From Adiantum capillus-veneris (taxonomy: Eukaryota > Streptophyta > Polypodiopsida > Polypodiales > Pteridaceae), in the NCBI GenBank assembly GCA_014529385.2, contig CM043952.1, positions 151,617,057 through 151,681,056 on the forward strand: 64,000 nt of DNA, given 5' to 3'. A model generated the notes under the pieces. That model was not told the DNA's origin and searched no databases. It saw only the letters and a program-made list of their open reading frames with translations. Position numbers and translations under genes: made by a program. The number at the start of each line of letters is the position of its first letter. Position 1 is the first letter of the stretch. Below, one piece after another: positions 10,686 to 23,172 of this stretch.

Positions 10686-13600
10686 TCAGGGAGAGAAGAA
10701 GGGTGGAGCTATGGAGGAAGAGCAGGCATGGATCTCTTTCCCTCTCTCTCTCGCTTTCTCTCGATCTTTCTCTCCCTTGGCATTCATGGGACCTCAGCGG
10801 TTAGGTGCTTCCATGGAGTGCTTTCTTAAGCCATGAAGGAACAGTCGATGCTATTCATGCAAGGTACATGGCATGCACCTTGCATGCCATGCAAAGCGTT
10901 GTTGAAGCTCAGCAGCAAAGGGCTGCAGGAAACGACTCCTGTGCAAGAGCCGAAGAAGAAAGTTGCAGTGTGGGATACAGCCCTACACATGGATCAAGGC
11001 CGGATTCGACCTGCAGGGATCTACTGGATTTTTGGCTTGATGGGATCGCCTTGGGTCCAGGAGCATATTTCGTCACAGAAGGTGTGCCCAATACCGTATG
11101 CAGCACCGGATTTGATCTCGTTTTTCCCTGCGCAACAGTTTTTGCCATCGCTGCCATACGTTTTACTGGTTTTTATTTTTATTTTGAACCACCATTAAGC
11201 GGCGTCCGATGGACCAAAGCCATGCCTTCAATTAAGCAAAGGGGGGGGGGGGGGGGGCATTCCCACTTCGCACCTATTGTAGTCCTTAACCGAATTTCTG
11301 ATTATGCATAGCACCATCTTCGGCATGGGCTGCAAGGCGGCATGACTCTCAGCACGCAGCGTGGAATTCTTCATCAAGAACTTCTGTGGAATAAATTTAG
11401 TATGACACTTTGGAACGATCGATTGCGCCCTCAACGGATGGAGGCAAAGGGCAAGGCTCTTACGGAAGGATTTTTTGTTGATCCGTTTGAGGATCATGGA
11501 CGCTCATATGCATGAGCATTGTAGCCGATGAGGCGAGTCGACGTAAGTATCTTATCATGCAAAGTGAAAGGAATCGGCAAGGCAGGTCGGCATCAGTCAG
11601 CACTACGATGTGCACACCATACATGTTTGGACTCGCCATTGGCATGCAAGGTCGTATCTGCACTAAACAAGGGGGATCGAAGTATACCTTTCCTCATGCT
11701 TGAAAGGGGAATCCACAACATGCCCGATGACAGAAACAGTTGTGCGGGTAAGTTATGACGGCATGGAAGCAAGACGTCAAGGCACGCCATATCTTGGTAT
11801 GTGTGTTCATGCATGCTGCCAGAGATCGACACCATGGTACTCCAAGTCGTCACGCAATTCATGAGGTATGCAGTTATTTTACATTTTTTATTTGGATGTG
11901 ATTGCTTGCTATGGCAACTCCAAGGTCTAGAATCTCAAGGAGATTGGCACAACCTGTTGCTCGTTGACATAAAGGGAGCCAAGGTTCTCCGCAGGGCTGG
12001 CTCCTTGTCGCCGCTTCTAGCAGACGGCGAAGAATACTTACCACGCAGTGGTATTCGCAATTCCAGGTACACTTTGCAACTGCAATCAAGTTACATATCT
12101 ATTGCAGGTACTTTCATGATTCTCCATACGATGTAATTTTTGACACGGTCGATTCGTTGTTGCCATGATAGCTATATTATGGCAAGAGCATACGTTGGCT
12201 ATGAGCACAACAGCTTGTCTGTGAAGCAAGGCTTCAATTTGTGGGGGCATGTTGTTCGGCATGGCCGACTCCTTGTCACTGTGTCTAGAAGCGGACAGAG
12301 GACGTTTGCCACACATTACTAGCTAATTTCAGATGAACTCACTCGACAAGGTCAACTCTTTTTGTCCTGATATCTGTATGTATGTCAACAACCGCTTCAG
12401 TTGGCTATCAGCAAGGCTTCAATTGATGTGAATCAAGGCTTCAATTTACGCATCTTGCAGCGCAACTGCCCACGTTTGGTATATGCTATGAGCATACAAA
12501 CTTGGGAGGGATTTGACACTATGCTTGAAGGATCTTTCATGGTGTACATGATACAAGAGGGCGTACGAGCATACGCGACAACTCTCTCTCGTGTAGCAAA
12601 ATTGGCTATGAGCCACATTCGAACGAGTTTTCCTTTGGAAGTTCAACACAACTTGTGGCAGTCGAATGACCAGGTTAGCCAAGCTTAAGTTTTTCTTATT
12701 TATTTTTTTCATGTTTACACTTTACTTGGCAATTATTGTCATTGTGCAAAGCAAAGTGCTTTGGCAAATTTATACAAAGCATGGCTTCTCTCTTGTGCCG
12801 AGATCCTGCCCATTGATTTGGAATCAAGGGCATTGGCACACAAGTTTGGGGAACTGGCTAAATAGGGAATGTCAGCTCACACAATCCCTACCAGTTTATA
12901 ATGTGCAAGGCACTTCTGGTTTTGGTTCTCACGCTTGAGACCGTCATAGTAGCCTAGGGCTTACGCTTTTGCATGCAAGGCATGCTAAGCAGGTGGCATG
13001 GATTCCACCACTTCATGCAGTATGCTTACGCTGCCACACTCACAACTCTGTCAAGGACAGAATAAGTGATGGATTGTTTAACCTGACGGTTGGTTGCTAT
13101 CAACACCCAACAACACTAAAAGGAACCCCAAATCTAGGACTTATTTCACAGGCAAAGTGCCAATGCTACGTCATTTTCATACAATCACGACCCTGCAAGG
13201 AAGGTAGGTCAAGATGTGGTTGTGTTTTTTTTGTTACCTCTCTCAATGAGCGAGTCATACCGGAAAATTGTGGAATGCTTATACGATAAGCTCAAGTCAG
13301 GCATAAGATGCATAAGAGCACATAGCTTGGGCACACTCTCTAAAAACTTAAGGAAAGTTCCTCAGCCCAGCATGCTCTTCTTCTCTCGTTCTCTCTCTCT
13401 TTAAGGGAAAAATGAAAATCTTCTAAGAAGCTTTTGATACGTGTTTTTCTCGTGAGTCAGCCTGAGCCAAGGTGCTCTAACTCTCAGCTAACACGTGGCT
13501 AAGATGATACTCAAATTAGTCTTCATCGATTCATCCATTGGCCACTAATTTGCATAAGGGCTATGAGCCACACAGGCTAAGAGCCTGACCAAGGGTAAGA

Positions 13601-16172
13601 CCCAATTATTGGCATTCTTTGGGTGATTGTTTTCAAGATCCAACTGATCTACCCAGGGAAGTACACATCAACGTTAATGGACAAGCAAGTGTCTTGTCAT
13701 TACGGATGTTTAGGGTGTCATTTTGGCACTACATTTTTTCTATGCGACACTAACGTTGAGTTTTTGAAACTCTTCAACTCATAGCCGCTAATCTCTACAA
13801 GGAAGTATAGATACAGCAATCAGTTCCGACAGCATGGCTGTCCACAAGAGATCGGTAGTTCACTTGTGTGGGTCTCCTACTCTCTCTATAGAACTACGGA
13901 GTGTCTATGGACATACTGTTTTGGAGTAAGACCCGACAGGTGATTTCTACATCACCCCATAGGCATTAAGGATCACAGTTTGATCTGCATTGAGGATCAC
14001 AATTGATCTCTCCCACTTATACTTTCAAGGAAAGAATTCCGCAATACCACGTGGTAGCAGACGAACACACTTTTCAGGTTGATTCCACTCAATCTGTACA
14101 CGGTTAACTATGTTAGTTACCGTTATCTGCTAGTTGAGCAGTTTCTACAAAGAGTCTTATCAAGGGGTTTGACTACGTAGATTCTAATCCAGGAGCTTGG
14201 ATTGCAAAGGCAACAACCAGGCTTCCTAGTGCAATGATGTTTGTTTTTTCAGGTAGGGGACATGCTCCTCCCCATTTGAATACGGGTAAGTGAACATTAT
14301 GTTCGAATCTCCAGGTATGCATCTATTGATTTGGTGTTATTCCATTTTTAGTATGCTTTGCTTGGTTTTTCAAGACGTATAAGTATGCTTGAATGTTACA
14401 GAGTCATGCCAAGGGCATGTCGGCACAAAGTATTTTGGGCCAAGTAGCCAATCTATCTTTCTGCCTTATGCTGTTACGAACCTACTTGTAGGGTTCAATT
14501 TGGCACATGTTGTCACATGGGATACAACATGGTCTAGGAACTCAAGGAGTTCGGTTTAGCCAGTGTGGAGCAATGAATGAGGGTCCCTCTCACTCCTGTC
14601 GTAAAGTGTTTAGAGCTACCTCCACACGCAAGTACATCTTGTACTTGTAGGATGTTCTTTTTCAGACATCCTTAGTTGAGACATATTCCACATGTGGCGA
14701 ATATGAGTCTCTGGGACTGACACTGGCGCACCTTTTTCAAATATGTGTCACGACAAAGTCCCTAAGTGCTGGTCACATCTGTTTTCTAGACCATTTTTAG
14801 CACGACGTATCAGGAGCAATTTCGTGGCCAGAAATTGTCGGATGCTTAGAATGACTTGTTAAGGTACAAGTATTGCTAAACCACATTACAGATGGTTGTT
14901 TACACATATAGCAAATGAAAAAGTTTCATTGTTTGTACCTAGACGTGATCACTGTTTCACCTTCTATTATGGTTCAGACATTTCAGCAAGGCTTGCACAA
15001 GATTGCAACTGAAAGTATTTACTTTCTTTTCAGAACTATTTACAATCCTCTTTAATGTGTGCTAGGTGCATCACATTTGCCACAAGTTGAAGGCAAGGAT
15101 CACCATAGATATATAGGTTCGGATCTGTTTTTGCTAAATGCATGAACACTAGGTGTTATGGGCCCTAGTGTTTAGCAAAGGCTGATTTGGAACGGCATGC
15201 ATATTCCACGGGTTGTTGCTTATGAAGCATTTTGCACTCTATGTGCATCACTATGAGATTACTTTTAAATCCACTAATCACCAATAGAGGTCATGGCTTG
15301 GTTTGGGCGTTTCTGGATTTTTTTCAAGTTAACCACGATGGTTATTTCGGACATTGTTGATTCTTTACCAATGTTAAACACTTCTGTGATTTCCCATTTA
15401 CCAGTCATCTGGGAAGACTGTATGTAAACCGTGAGGAAAACACACCTCAGTATTGTCAGTTATCCAAGGGGATAGGCAGATTACAAAGATTACAAAGAGT
15501 AATCTTGTGCTAAAGGATATGCTAAGAGCATACGTTAACACCATGCATTTCTAAATAGATGATTTTCTCCCTATTCTAAAATTTGCTTAAGTACGATTTT
15601 CGACTTTGAACACCTCTTGTGGTGGGGTTGGAGATTGTGTCAATACTTTCATACGTCAAGGACTTACCAGGTGTGCTGACAGAGCATGTTGGCAACTAAC
15701 CTTCATTACGGATGAACATGTAACAGATTGTTCAAGATACTCAGGCGAGTAGGAAATCTGGCTCATAACTGCATGGAAAGTTACGCCAAGGTTTCCTTGC
15801 ATTATTCCAGTACCTTCAGAAGATCTGAAAACTGGTTATGCCTTTAGACAACTCTTAGTTGTGGTTCCTCCTTTATAGTACTCAAGTGAGTTATAAATGG
15901 AGTTACCATTTAAACCCAAGTGACTCTTAGTTGTGGTTACTCCTTTACAGCACTCAAGCGAGTTCTAAATGGAGTTACCATTCAGACCCAAGTGGTTGCA
16001 AACGGACAACAATGTTGAAAATCAAGATATTCATCTTGGTTTCATTGAACCTCCTCACTGCACCAATTATCGATCATACAGACAACTGGCTCACTTATGG
16101 GACGTCAATAAAGAGAACACCAGTATTCTTAAGAAGATGTTACTACTTGTGTTTTCGAGGACGAAAACTCTT
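10686..16172 (+). other. Interior of element F, no recognisable protein
   Basis: No ORF exceeds 168 codons and none resembles gag or pol. Recurrent words include GCTATGAGC (four or more times between 12190 and 13580) and AAGGCTTCAATT (about 12230-12440), suggesting internal diverged repeats. A run of 18 G occupies 11241-11258. The composition resembles decayed genic or promoter DNA more than gypsy coding sequence, so captured sequence is possible but unproven. Confidence 0.5.
15851..15994 (+). repeat. 72-bp tandem duplication within element F
   Basis: Units starting ACTCTTAGTTGTGGTT at 15851 and 15923 share GAGTT(A/C)TAAATGGAGTTACC and ACCCAAGTG. They differ at a handful of sites. Confidence 0.8.
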
Positions 16173-16186
16173 CCTTAAGGGGGAAG
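16173..16186 (+). promoter_or_regulatory. Polypurine tract of element F
   Basis: The run TTAAGGGGGAAG lies three bases before the 3' LTR. It follows a reading of the form FEDEN, which is common just upstream of polypurine tracts in plant gypsy elements. Confidence 0.75.
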
Positions 16187-16189
16187 TAA

Positions 16190-16361
16190 TGTCAGGACAC
16201 GGGTCCTGTACCCTAAGAACTAGGCTAGGCAAGGACTACGGCCAAGGGCCGGGCTAGGCAGTGTGGACAGGGGATTCTTCTAGGGCAAGGGGCTAGGAGC
16301 CCACCTATAAAGGGAGGTTGGGAGGAGGATCTAGGAGAGCCTAGTGGCCTAGTTTCTTACA
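16190..16361 (+). repeat. 3' LTR of element F
   Basis: This is the right copy of the 172-bp terminal repeat. It differs from the left copy mainly in a cluster near 16270 and at one C/T site near the end. The target duplication TATAA follows at 16362. Confidence 0.92.
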
Positions 16362-16560
16362 TATAATACCCATTCATAGTACCGAATAGTCTTTAGACAC
16401 AAATACTCAAACCAAGAGCGTGAAAAAAGTTCACCATTTTCAAGCCAAGGAACATTAAAACCATAGTTGAGAGGGTAACCTTCACTTAAGGGTTGAAAGA
16501 AGTAATCAATTGTTCTCATAACAGTCATACTTCGACTTAGTATAGTCAAGAATATGTATG
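16362..16560 (+). repeat. Right part of the tandem array, split by element F
   Basis: Sequence resumes exactly where 10500 stopped: TACCCATTCATAGTA continues the block seen intact at 10015 and 8095, followed by CATAGTTGAGAGGGTAACC and one more copy of the TCGACTTAGTATAGT phrase. This confirms F's insertion point. Confidence 0.85.
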
Positions 16561-16566
16561 AGTTCT

Positions 16567-16944
16567 ACTACCATATCAAAGGTGAATCACAACACAACCA
16601 AGCAGCTCGGACAGTAGTCCATATTGGAGACAAAGTCACCTGAGATTGAGTCGGAGCAGCTAGCTCCACAATAGCTTGCTTGTCTTTGCCTTTTGCCATA
16701 GAGATAACAACAGAGACCCTTGCGAGTTAAATCCTCACAATCTCAAGGTACAGACACCTTTCACAAGTACATACACATACCACAGATGCACTCTTGTACC
16801 AATGCTAAGTGAGCATGGAAGCCCACCTTTTATAGGCTTCGATGCCAATGGCCATATTCCATTCATAGTAGCAAGGTGGGTCCGTCTTTAAGAAGGCAAG
16901 GTGGGTATGTCTTCAAGAGGGGAAAGAATCAACATCACCACCTT

Positions 16945-16984
<40 letters not shown>

Positions 16985-17249
16985 CTAAAGATGTGTTGTA
17001 GAGCATGTGAGGACACATTATATAGAGTCAAGCCAGCTTGTCTAAAACCCATTATCTTCCTTATCTCACTATGTGTTAGGTACACCCACAAATATCTTAT
17101 TAAGAATTTCACCTCGTAAATACAAGCCTCTTTTTTACAAAAAATTTCCTAAGTCAATACAAGTTATTTTGACTAATCCCCATTTAACTACACCGAGGCC
17201 GTAGCAACAAGCCATTCCCATATCCAGAAGGAGTTTAATCATTGTATTA

Positions 17250-17257
<8 letters not shown>
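16567..17257 (+). other. Non-coding stretch with (AC)n
   Basis: No gene is recognised. A perfect (AC) run occupies 16947-16981. The duplicated phrase AAGGTGGGT(C/A)(C/T)GTCTT occurs at about 16874 and 16901. Confidence 0.5.
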
Positions 17258-17642
<385 letters not shown>

Positions 17643-17669
17643 CTATCGGGCTCGTGTTTCGCAGTTGTA

Positions 17670-17681
17670 GCTATGATACCA
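17670..17681 (-). promoter_or_regulatory. Primer-binding-site remnant, minus strand
   Basis: GCTATGATACCA is the reverse complement of TGGTATCATAGC, one base from the plant Met-tRNA primer site. To its right, TGTGAGTGCA at 17684 could be the inner end of a minus-oriented LTR. No matching second LTR is visible to the left. Confidence 0.5.
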
Positions 17682-17683
17682 CT

Positions 17684-18773
17684 TGTGAGTGCACATGTGC
17701 ACGATGCGGTGCGATGCGTGTGGGGAAGGGAAGAAGCACGAGATGGTGTGGGTGGAGAAACCCCAGGAGTGGTATGAGTGAGGAACTTTTGATTCTTCAT
17801 ATACAAAGAATAAGGGTATGTACACATAGGGCAGACGGCCGGACACCGGATGTCTGGCCACGATCGACGGCACAGCGCCTTTACCCCAACTGAGATGAGA
17901 GGGATAGAGGGGTGTTAACTGAGCCGATGTCAGTTTAAAAATTTTCCAAAGTCCCAAGCCTTAAAATCACATCGAAGATGAATGCGAAGCAGCACTCAAC
18001 ATTGGGTTACACAATTTCCCACAATGGTCATGTATTGTAGATTCCCAATGTATATCAAGCCATTGTAATATTTGAAATGTGTTAGGGGATCAATGGGAGT
18101 TCCAAGCTATAAATAATAGGTCAATTAGGGTGCCTAGGTTGTAGATTCAGTAAGTTGTGGGGCCCTAAAGGCCTTGGGCACCCGAACATTCCATATGTTT
18201 ACCCTAGGTATATAAGGCAGTGTGTAAATGAAACTAGGATTCCAGCCTCATTTGTTGATACCACTCTTTGGTGAGAGCTCATGAGGTGTGTGGCTATGGA
18301 GTCCTTGAGCTTCTAGTTGCTCATGTGAATTGATTTAACACTAATTAATGCTTAATTCTCTTTCACTATGCCTCTCTTATACTTTTTGTGATTGCTAATG
18401 ATGCTTTGATTACCTACATTGTAAGTAATTAGTGGTTAATCTTGCTCTAATCTTGTGTGATTGCCCTCTATTCTTTGTGTGTGCATGTAGGTTTGATTAA
18501 AGTGTGGATGCTCAATAGATCTATGTGTGTGTGCTTGTGATTAGTGTGTTGCATGATAGGATTAGTGATGTGTGCGTCTTTGCAATCGTTAGTGTGTGTG
18601 CGTGGCTTAGCTCCTCCATAGGCCAAGAAGCTCACCTCATAAAGTTTCCATTTGTGTTGCCATGATTAGCTCACTATTCAATGAGTGCTTCCATGCCCTA
18701 GCCAGCAGGTAGCTCATCCCTCCAGATTGACAATTATTGTTGGTCATTATGTTACAATGGTACCCTGAACATT
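17684..18773 (+). other. Non-coding; possible LTR remnants on both strands
   Basis: The left end may belong to a minus-strand LTR starting TGTGAGTG. The right part resembles a plus-strand LTR: TATATAA lies at 18209-18215 and a gypsy-type primer site follows at 18774. No LTR boundary can be fixed because no partner copy is present. Confidence 0.35.
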
Positions 18774-18793
18774 TGGGGTCATTGTCGGGGATC
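18774..18793 (+). promoter_or_regulatory. Decayed gypsy primer-binding site
   Basis: TGGGGTCATTGTCGGGGATC matches the canonical TGGCGCCGTTGCCGGGGATC except at a few positions. The changes are mostly transitions, as expected in an old methylated copy. The functional form is seen in element C at 50465. Confidence 0.55.
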
Positions 18794-20548
18794 AATAACC
18801 TATGCTATTGTAATTATGGCATCAAATTGGTTTCCTCACTAACTTCACTTGTGTGTTTATGGTTTTATGGATTTTGGATGTGTGTGCATGAAGCAATGTG
18901 TTCAATTTCTCCTATTTTGTCACCATATCTTGCTAATTGTGCCTATACACTCTAATTTCACACTAACCCCTTGCTAATTTCACTATTTTTGCTAGCTTAC
19001 ACACTAATTTTCTATTAATTGCACTAACACTTTGTGCTTATGCTTTGACATTTGTCTAATTAGAGGCTTGGATTGCATTTTAACATTGTCAGCTTGTACT
19101 AATCACTTCATGATTTGTTGATTTTGGAATGCAAGATTAGGGCTTTGGAGCATCGAAAGAAGGGGCCTACACATTTTGTAATCAGCAGTTGGATGGTGCC
19201 ATTGGACTCAAATCTTGTATGGTATGCCTAGCCATTGTCAAATAGGTGATTTGGAACTTTTGATTTTGCATGTTTGTATGCCGTCGTAATGCCAAAATTT
19301 TCTTGGAACTGAATGTGCAAATTGATGGTTTCATGGCTAATGTGCAATGTTAATTTGCTTAATTTCATGCTTGAATGGTCGATTACAATTGTGTGCACTA
19401 AAATCAAGTGTTTATGCATTTTAATTGAGTGTGTGTATGCCTAATTTTAGGTGTGTGTGCACTATTTTTCCCTTGTGTGTGCAACTAAAAATCAATGTGT
19501 GCATATATATTTTGCTAATTTGATGATTGATTTGTGTTATGGTCATGCCCAATTAGACATTTGTGAATTCAATTTGCAAATTTGACTTAATCCTTGTGTG
19601 TGCGCACCTAGAAGTTGGTAAAACTATCAATTATTTGTGTGTGTGCGTGTGTGTGTGTGTGTGTACCTAAAAAATGTTTAATGTGCATGATTAATCCGAT
19701 GTTTGATTACCAATTTGATGTGTGTAATGGTTAATTGCTGCTTTTTTTAGCTCAAAACAGGGATTTAGACACTTGGATTGCATCAATTTTTTACCTAACA
19801 TAGGCAGTTTAATTGCCTGGTTTTGGATTTTATGGTCAAAATTAATTGGCAATTGAATCAATGTGCTAAATGAGTTTTGATTTGTCTACAGTAATCCTCT
19901 ATGTGTGGAGAATTTTTAGAAATTTTTTTGAGTATTTTTTGGTGCTAATTTTTTTATTAACTCTGTTAAGATTTGATATCGTTTGAGTTTGATGAGGTCT
20001 TTTGTGTGCGTATTTGCGGCATCATTTTGAGCGCTTTTGTGCCCTCCTTGGTTGAGTTTTGAGCGTTTTGCTATTTTCGAGGATCGGGTTGTTGATTGTG
20101 TTGTAATTGACATTCTCGGCAAAAATTGCTTTTTTGGTGTGTTTATGCGTGTTGAAAGTGTTTGAATGTGATTGCCGATTAGTTTTTGAAATTTATAGAA
20201 TTTTGTGGGAGATGTTTTTTATTTTTTGGGCAATTTTTTGGATTTTTGGCTGATTTTTAGCGTTTTGGCTATTTTTGGCCTAATTGCATTTTTGTGCATT
20301 TAAAAAAATATAAATTGAAAAACTTGATTCGACGTGAGCACCAACAAATTTTTACAAGTTTTGGATATGCGATGCGGCAACGTATCAGCATTCGTGGTGA
20401 GCGACGATAAAATTCTGACCTTCGTAAAAACTCGACTTCAACGGCATGTGTAGGTGAGAATCCTCCCTTGCGGCTATTAAGGTTTACAAAGTCAAAAAAA
20501 ATACCCCTCCCCAGTCATCTTGGGCGCACTTAAGATGTTCTCTTTCAT

Positions 20549-20554
<6 letters not shown>
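18794..20554 (+). other. T/G-rich non-coding stretch, likely retroelement leader debris
   Basis: The sequence is rich in TGTGTGTG and TGCTAATTT, with no ORF of interest. Between 19900 and 20300 it is dominated by TTTTTGG-type words, similar in style to the low-complexity leader of element C. Confidence 0.4.

Positions 20555-20632
<78 letters not shown>
20555..20632 (+). repeat. (CT)39 microsatellite
   Basis: A perfect CT run of 78 bp. Polypyrimidine on this strand means polypurine on the other. ORFs across it encode only Leu-Ser or Arg-Glu strings. Confidence 0.97.
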
Positions 20633-20634
<2 letters not shown>

Positions 20635-23172
20635 GTGTACCCGCCATCACTAGTGCCACTCCCTGTTGCATGCCCGCAATCCACGCTGCCAACCAACTCC
20701 GCATGTGGCCAATCCAACTAGGTTCTATCACGTCAGTGTCGTTGCAGTACATTGTCTCTCTTTTCTCTGGTCATAGCAGACCCCACGCCGTCTACTACAC
20801 GCCCATCCCACCATCGCCGCCTTCTTCGATGTCTTGTCGTCGTTGCCTCCTTTGCAGGTCAACGCCCGCCATGCTAGGTAAGATAAGCTGATGTGAGATA
20901 TCATTTATTTATTTATTTTTGTTTTAAGTGTTTGTGTAATTTTATATTTAGTTAATTCTTTTTGCTAAAAAAATAAAAAATAAAAATAAAAAATCGCACA
21001 AAATTTCATTAAAATTTTCCAAAAAATAATAAAAAACCAAAAATATCCATAAATTTTCAAAAAAAGGTCTTAAAATTCATTAAAAATATAAAAAAGTCAT
21101 CAAAAATTCATCGAAAAAACTTTATAAAAAAACTTCACAAAAAATTCATTAAAATTTCAAAAATTGCACAATTAGAAAATTCATAAAAACTCATAAAAAA
21201 TTCATTTAAAAAATCAAAAAAAATCTTAAAATCAAAAAATCGTTTAAAAATCACAAAAATACCAAAAAATCAAAAAAAACACAAAAAGTTAATAAAAATA
21301 AAAGTGGAGGAGTCAAAAAAGGAAAAAAGGCAAAAAGTGGCCAAGGGAGTCACGCACCGTGAGCAAAAAAGCCGAAAAGCCAGAAACAACATAGAAAGCG
21401 AGAAAAAGAAACCGAAGCAAGCCACGAGCAATTGCATAAATTTCAAAAACCGAGCAGACCATCCAAAAATATCCTGCAAATTTGAGAAGAGCAAAAATAG
21501 TCGAATTGAGCCGGTAATTCAAGTACACCAAAGCTAGCCATCAGTAGCAGTGGCAGCGCAGGCAAAAGTGTAAAAGAGAATCTTTTACACCACTATGGAT
21601 ACAATGAAGATAAAGTACTATATGCAAATTTAGAAGGCCATACGTACCTTATGAGTAGCAAAAGCAACACCGAAACCAACATCTTATTGATCTGAGTAAA
21701 GCCAGATCTAGAGAACTCCCAAGTGTTTGTAGATTTTAGTGGAGCCAGATAGTGCAAGCTCAAAGATGAAGTGCAGATAGAAGTTTAAAAACTACACCCA
21801 AGTGCTTATCCAAACATCTGCACAAGCCAGCAAACCATCCAGTTGGTGCATATGCAATTAGGATCATTATACATGGATTATAGTGGTTTGTAAGGTGGCT
21901 GTTTTGGGGGTGAACTACCCAAAATTAGATTGATACGATGATCTTCGGTCTTTTAGGGGGGTCTATAGTCGAGAGCCAAAAATGGAAGATCCAACAGATC
22001 AGCCAATAGCAATCATTCTAATAGGAGAACCGAGTCAAAGACGATACAAAAGTCAAGATGAAGCAGTCTACAGCTTGATGCTCAGTGTTTTGAAAGAGTA
22101 TGTCGGCAACTTTGGCCAACATAGAAGCCTCTAGAGACTTCTTGACATGAGCATCCTTCAATGAAAGATCTGCATAACTATGCTATAGACGTCCATCATG
22201 GTGACCCATTAACATTGGTGACATTGCCAGAGAATGATCCTTAGGTGATTCTATTGCGTATTTAGAGTCTTCTTTATCCAAATAATCATCATCCATTACA
22301 TATACATTAATAGTAAAGTAGTTAGATGTGGGTTTAGTGTTTGATAGAGTCTAGAGTCGAGGGACGGGCTAGATCTATCCTTGAGTGGCAAAGAGAGTTG
22401 TGAATGAGATACCAAAAGCATTTCATTCTTGAAATTTTCTCTATGGTTTGAAAGTGCTATTTCATTTTTTATTACAATTGTAATTTGCATTGTTTGGTTC
22501 CTTTTTGTTTGAAGTTTCTTTCCACTGCATAGGAGTAGGGTAAGTAAAAACCATCACCATCAAATTGGGTTGAAACAAGTTATAAAATCACAAGGCTTGC
22601 CATTTCAAGGTAGTAACTCCTTCATGGCACCCACAAAGGCTATGCCAACTACAACTCTCTCACAAACACATGGCAGTGGCGTTGAGCTCAAATGCAAAGT
22701 CTTTCAAGTGTTGTCTAGAGATGGTAATATTGTTGAGCGGAGTTGCCCAGGACAAGATCAGTAGGGTAATTGTTGTCGCTTGCTTGAGCACGCCATAGTC
22801 AGGGTAGGCACATATCAGGAGTGCAAAAATTTAGCTTACCTCCACTACATTCTCTCCACTAACAAGAGCCCAGTAATGGATCACCCATTTTGAATTGCAA
22901 AGCCGCAAGACCCAAGACACGACTAAACACTTAAGTCTAGGGCTACAAAACTTTCAATAGATTACTCTCCAAATTTACCTGCATACTTTAAAAGAAATAA
23001 AATATCATTAGGTTAATTATAGACAACCTTCATTCAAAACAATAAGGTGGCAACAATTCCCATGCCCACAACTTCCTGACTTAAATTAGGCAACAAGTAC
23101 AACCATTAGAGCACGGACAACAAACAAACACAAAATAGAAAATCAAATTAACCCTGCAAACATGAGCTTGAG
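20633..23172 (+). other. Non-coding; A-rich tract then unrecognised sequence
   Basis: From about 20950 to 21300 the sequence is A-rich with recurring AAAATTCATTAAAA words. A 77-codon Lys-rich frame at 21304-21537 only reflects this composition. From 21540 to 23172 I see no ORF longer than 65 codons, no domain and no LTR boundary. The target duplication of B1 (TTGAG) lies at 23168-23172. Confidence 0.5.

Larger units (their letters stand above)
10501..16361 (+). mobile_element. Element F: complete LTR retrotransposon with tiny LTRs and no pol
   Basis: The element is bounded by 172-bp direct repeats that begin TGTCAGGACA and end TTTCTTACA, and is flanked by the 5-bp target duplication TATAA (10496-10500 and 16362-16366). 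It has a Met-type primer site and a polypurine tract, so it moved as an LTR retrotransposon. The two LTRs differ at about five of 172 positions. The 5.5-kb interior has no reverse transcriptase, integrase or zinc knuckle that I can recognise. Only the end, with a reading like VFEDEN before the polypurine tract, recalls gypsy 3' ends. LTR size is that of a TRIM and interior size is that of a LARD. It is non-autonomous. Confidence 0.9.

Noticed and set aside
10805-11311. 168-codon ORF in element F as a gene
   Set aside because: It has no motif, runs into an 18-G tract, and overlaps another open frame of similar length with equally random composition.
20520-20891. 123-codon ORF after the CT microsatellite
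   Set aside because: The N-terminal part is a Leu-Ser repeat translation, and the rest shows no domain or codon bias signal.
21304-21537. Lys-rich 77-codon ORF as a nuclear protein
   Set aside because: It is embedded in an A-rich zone that would give Lys-rich frames by composition alone.
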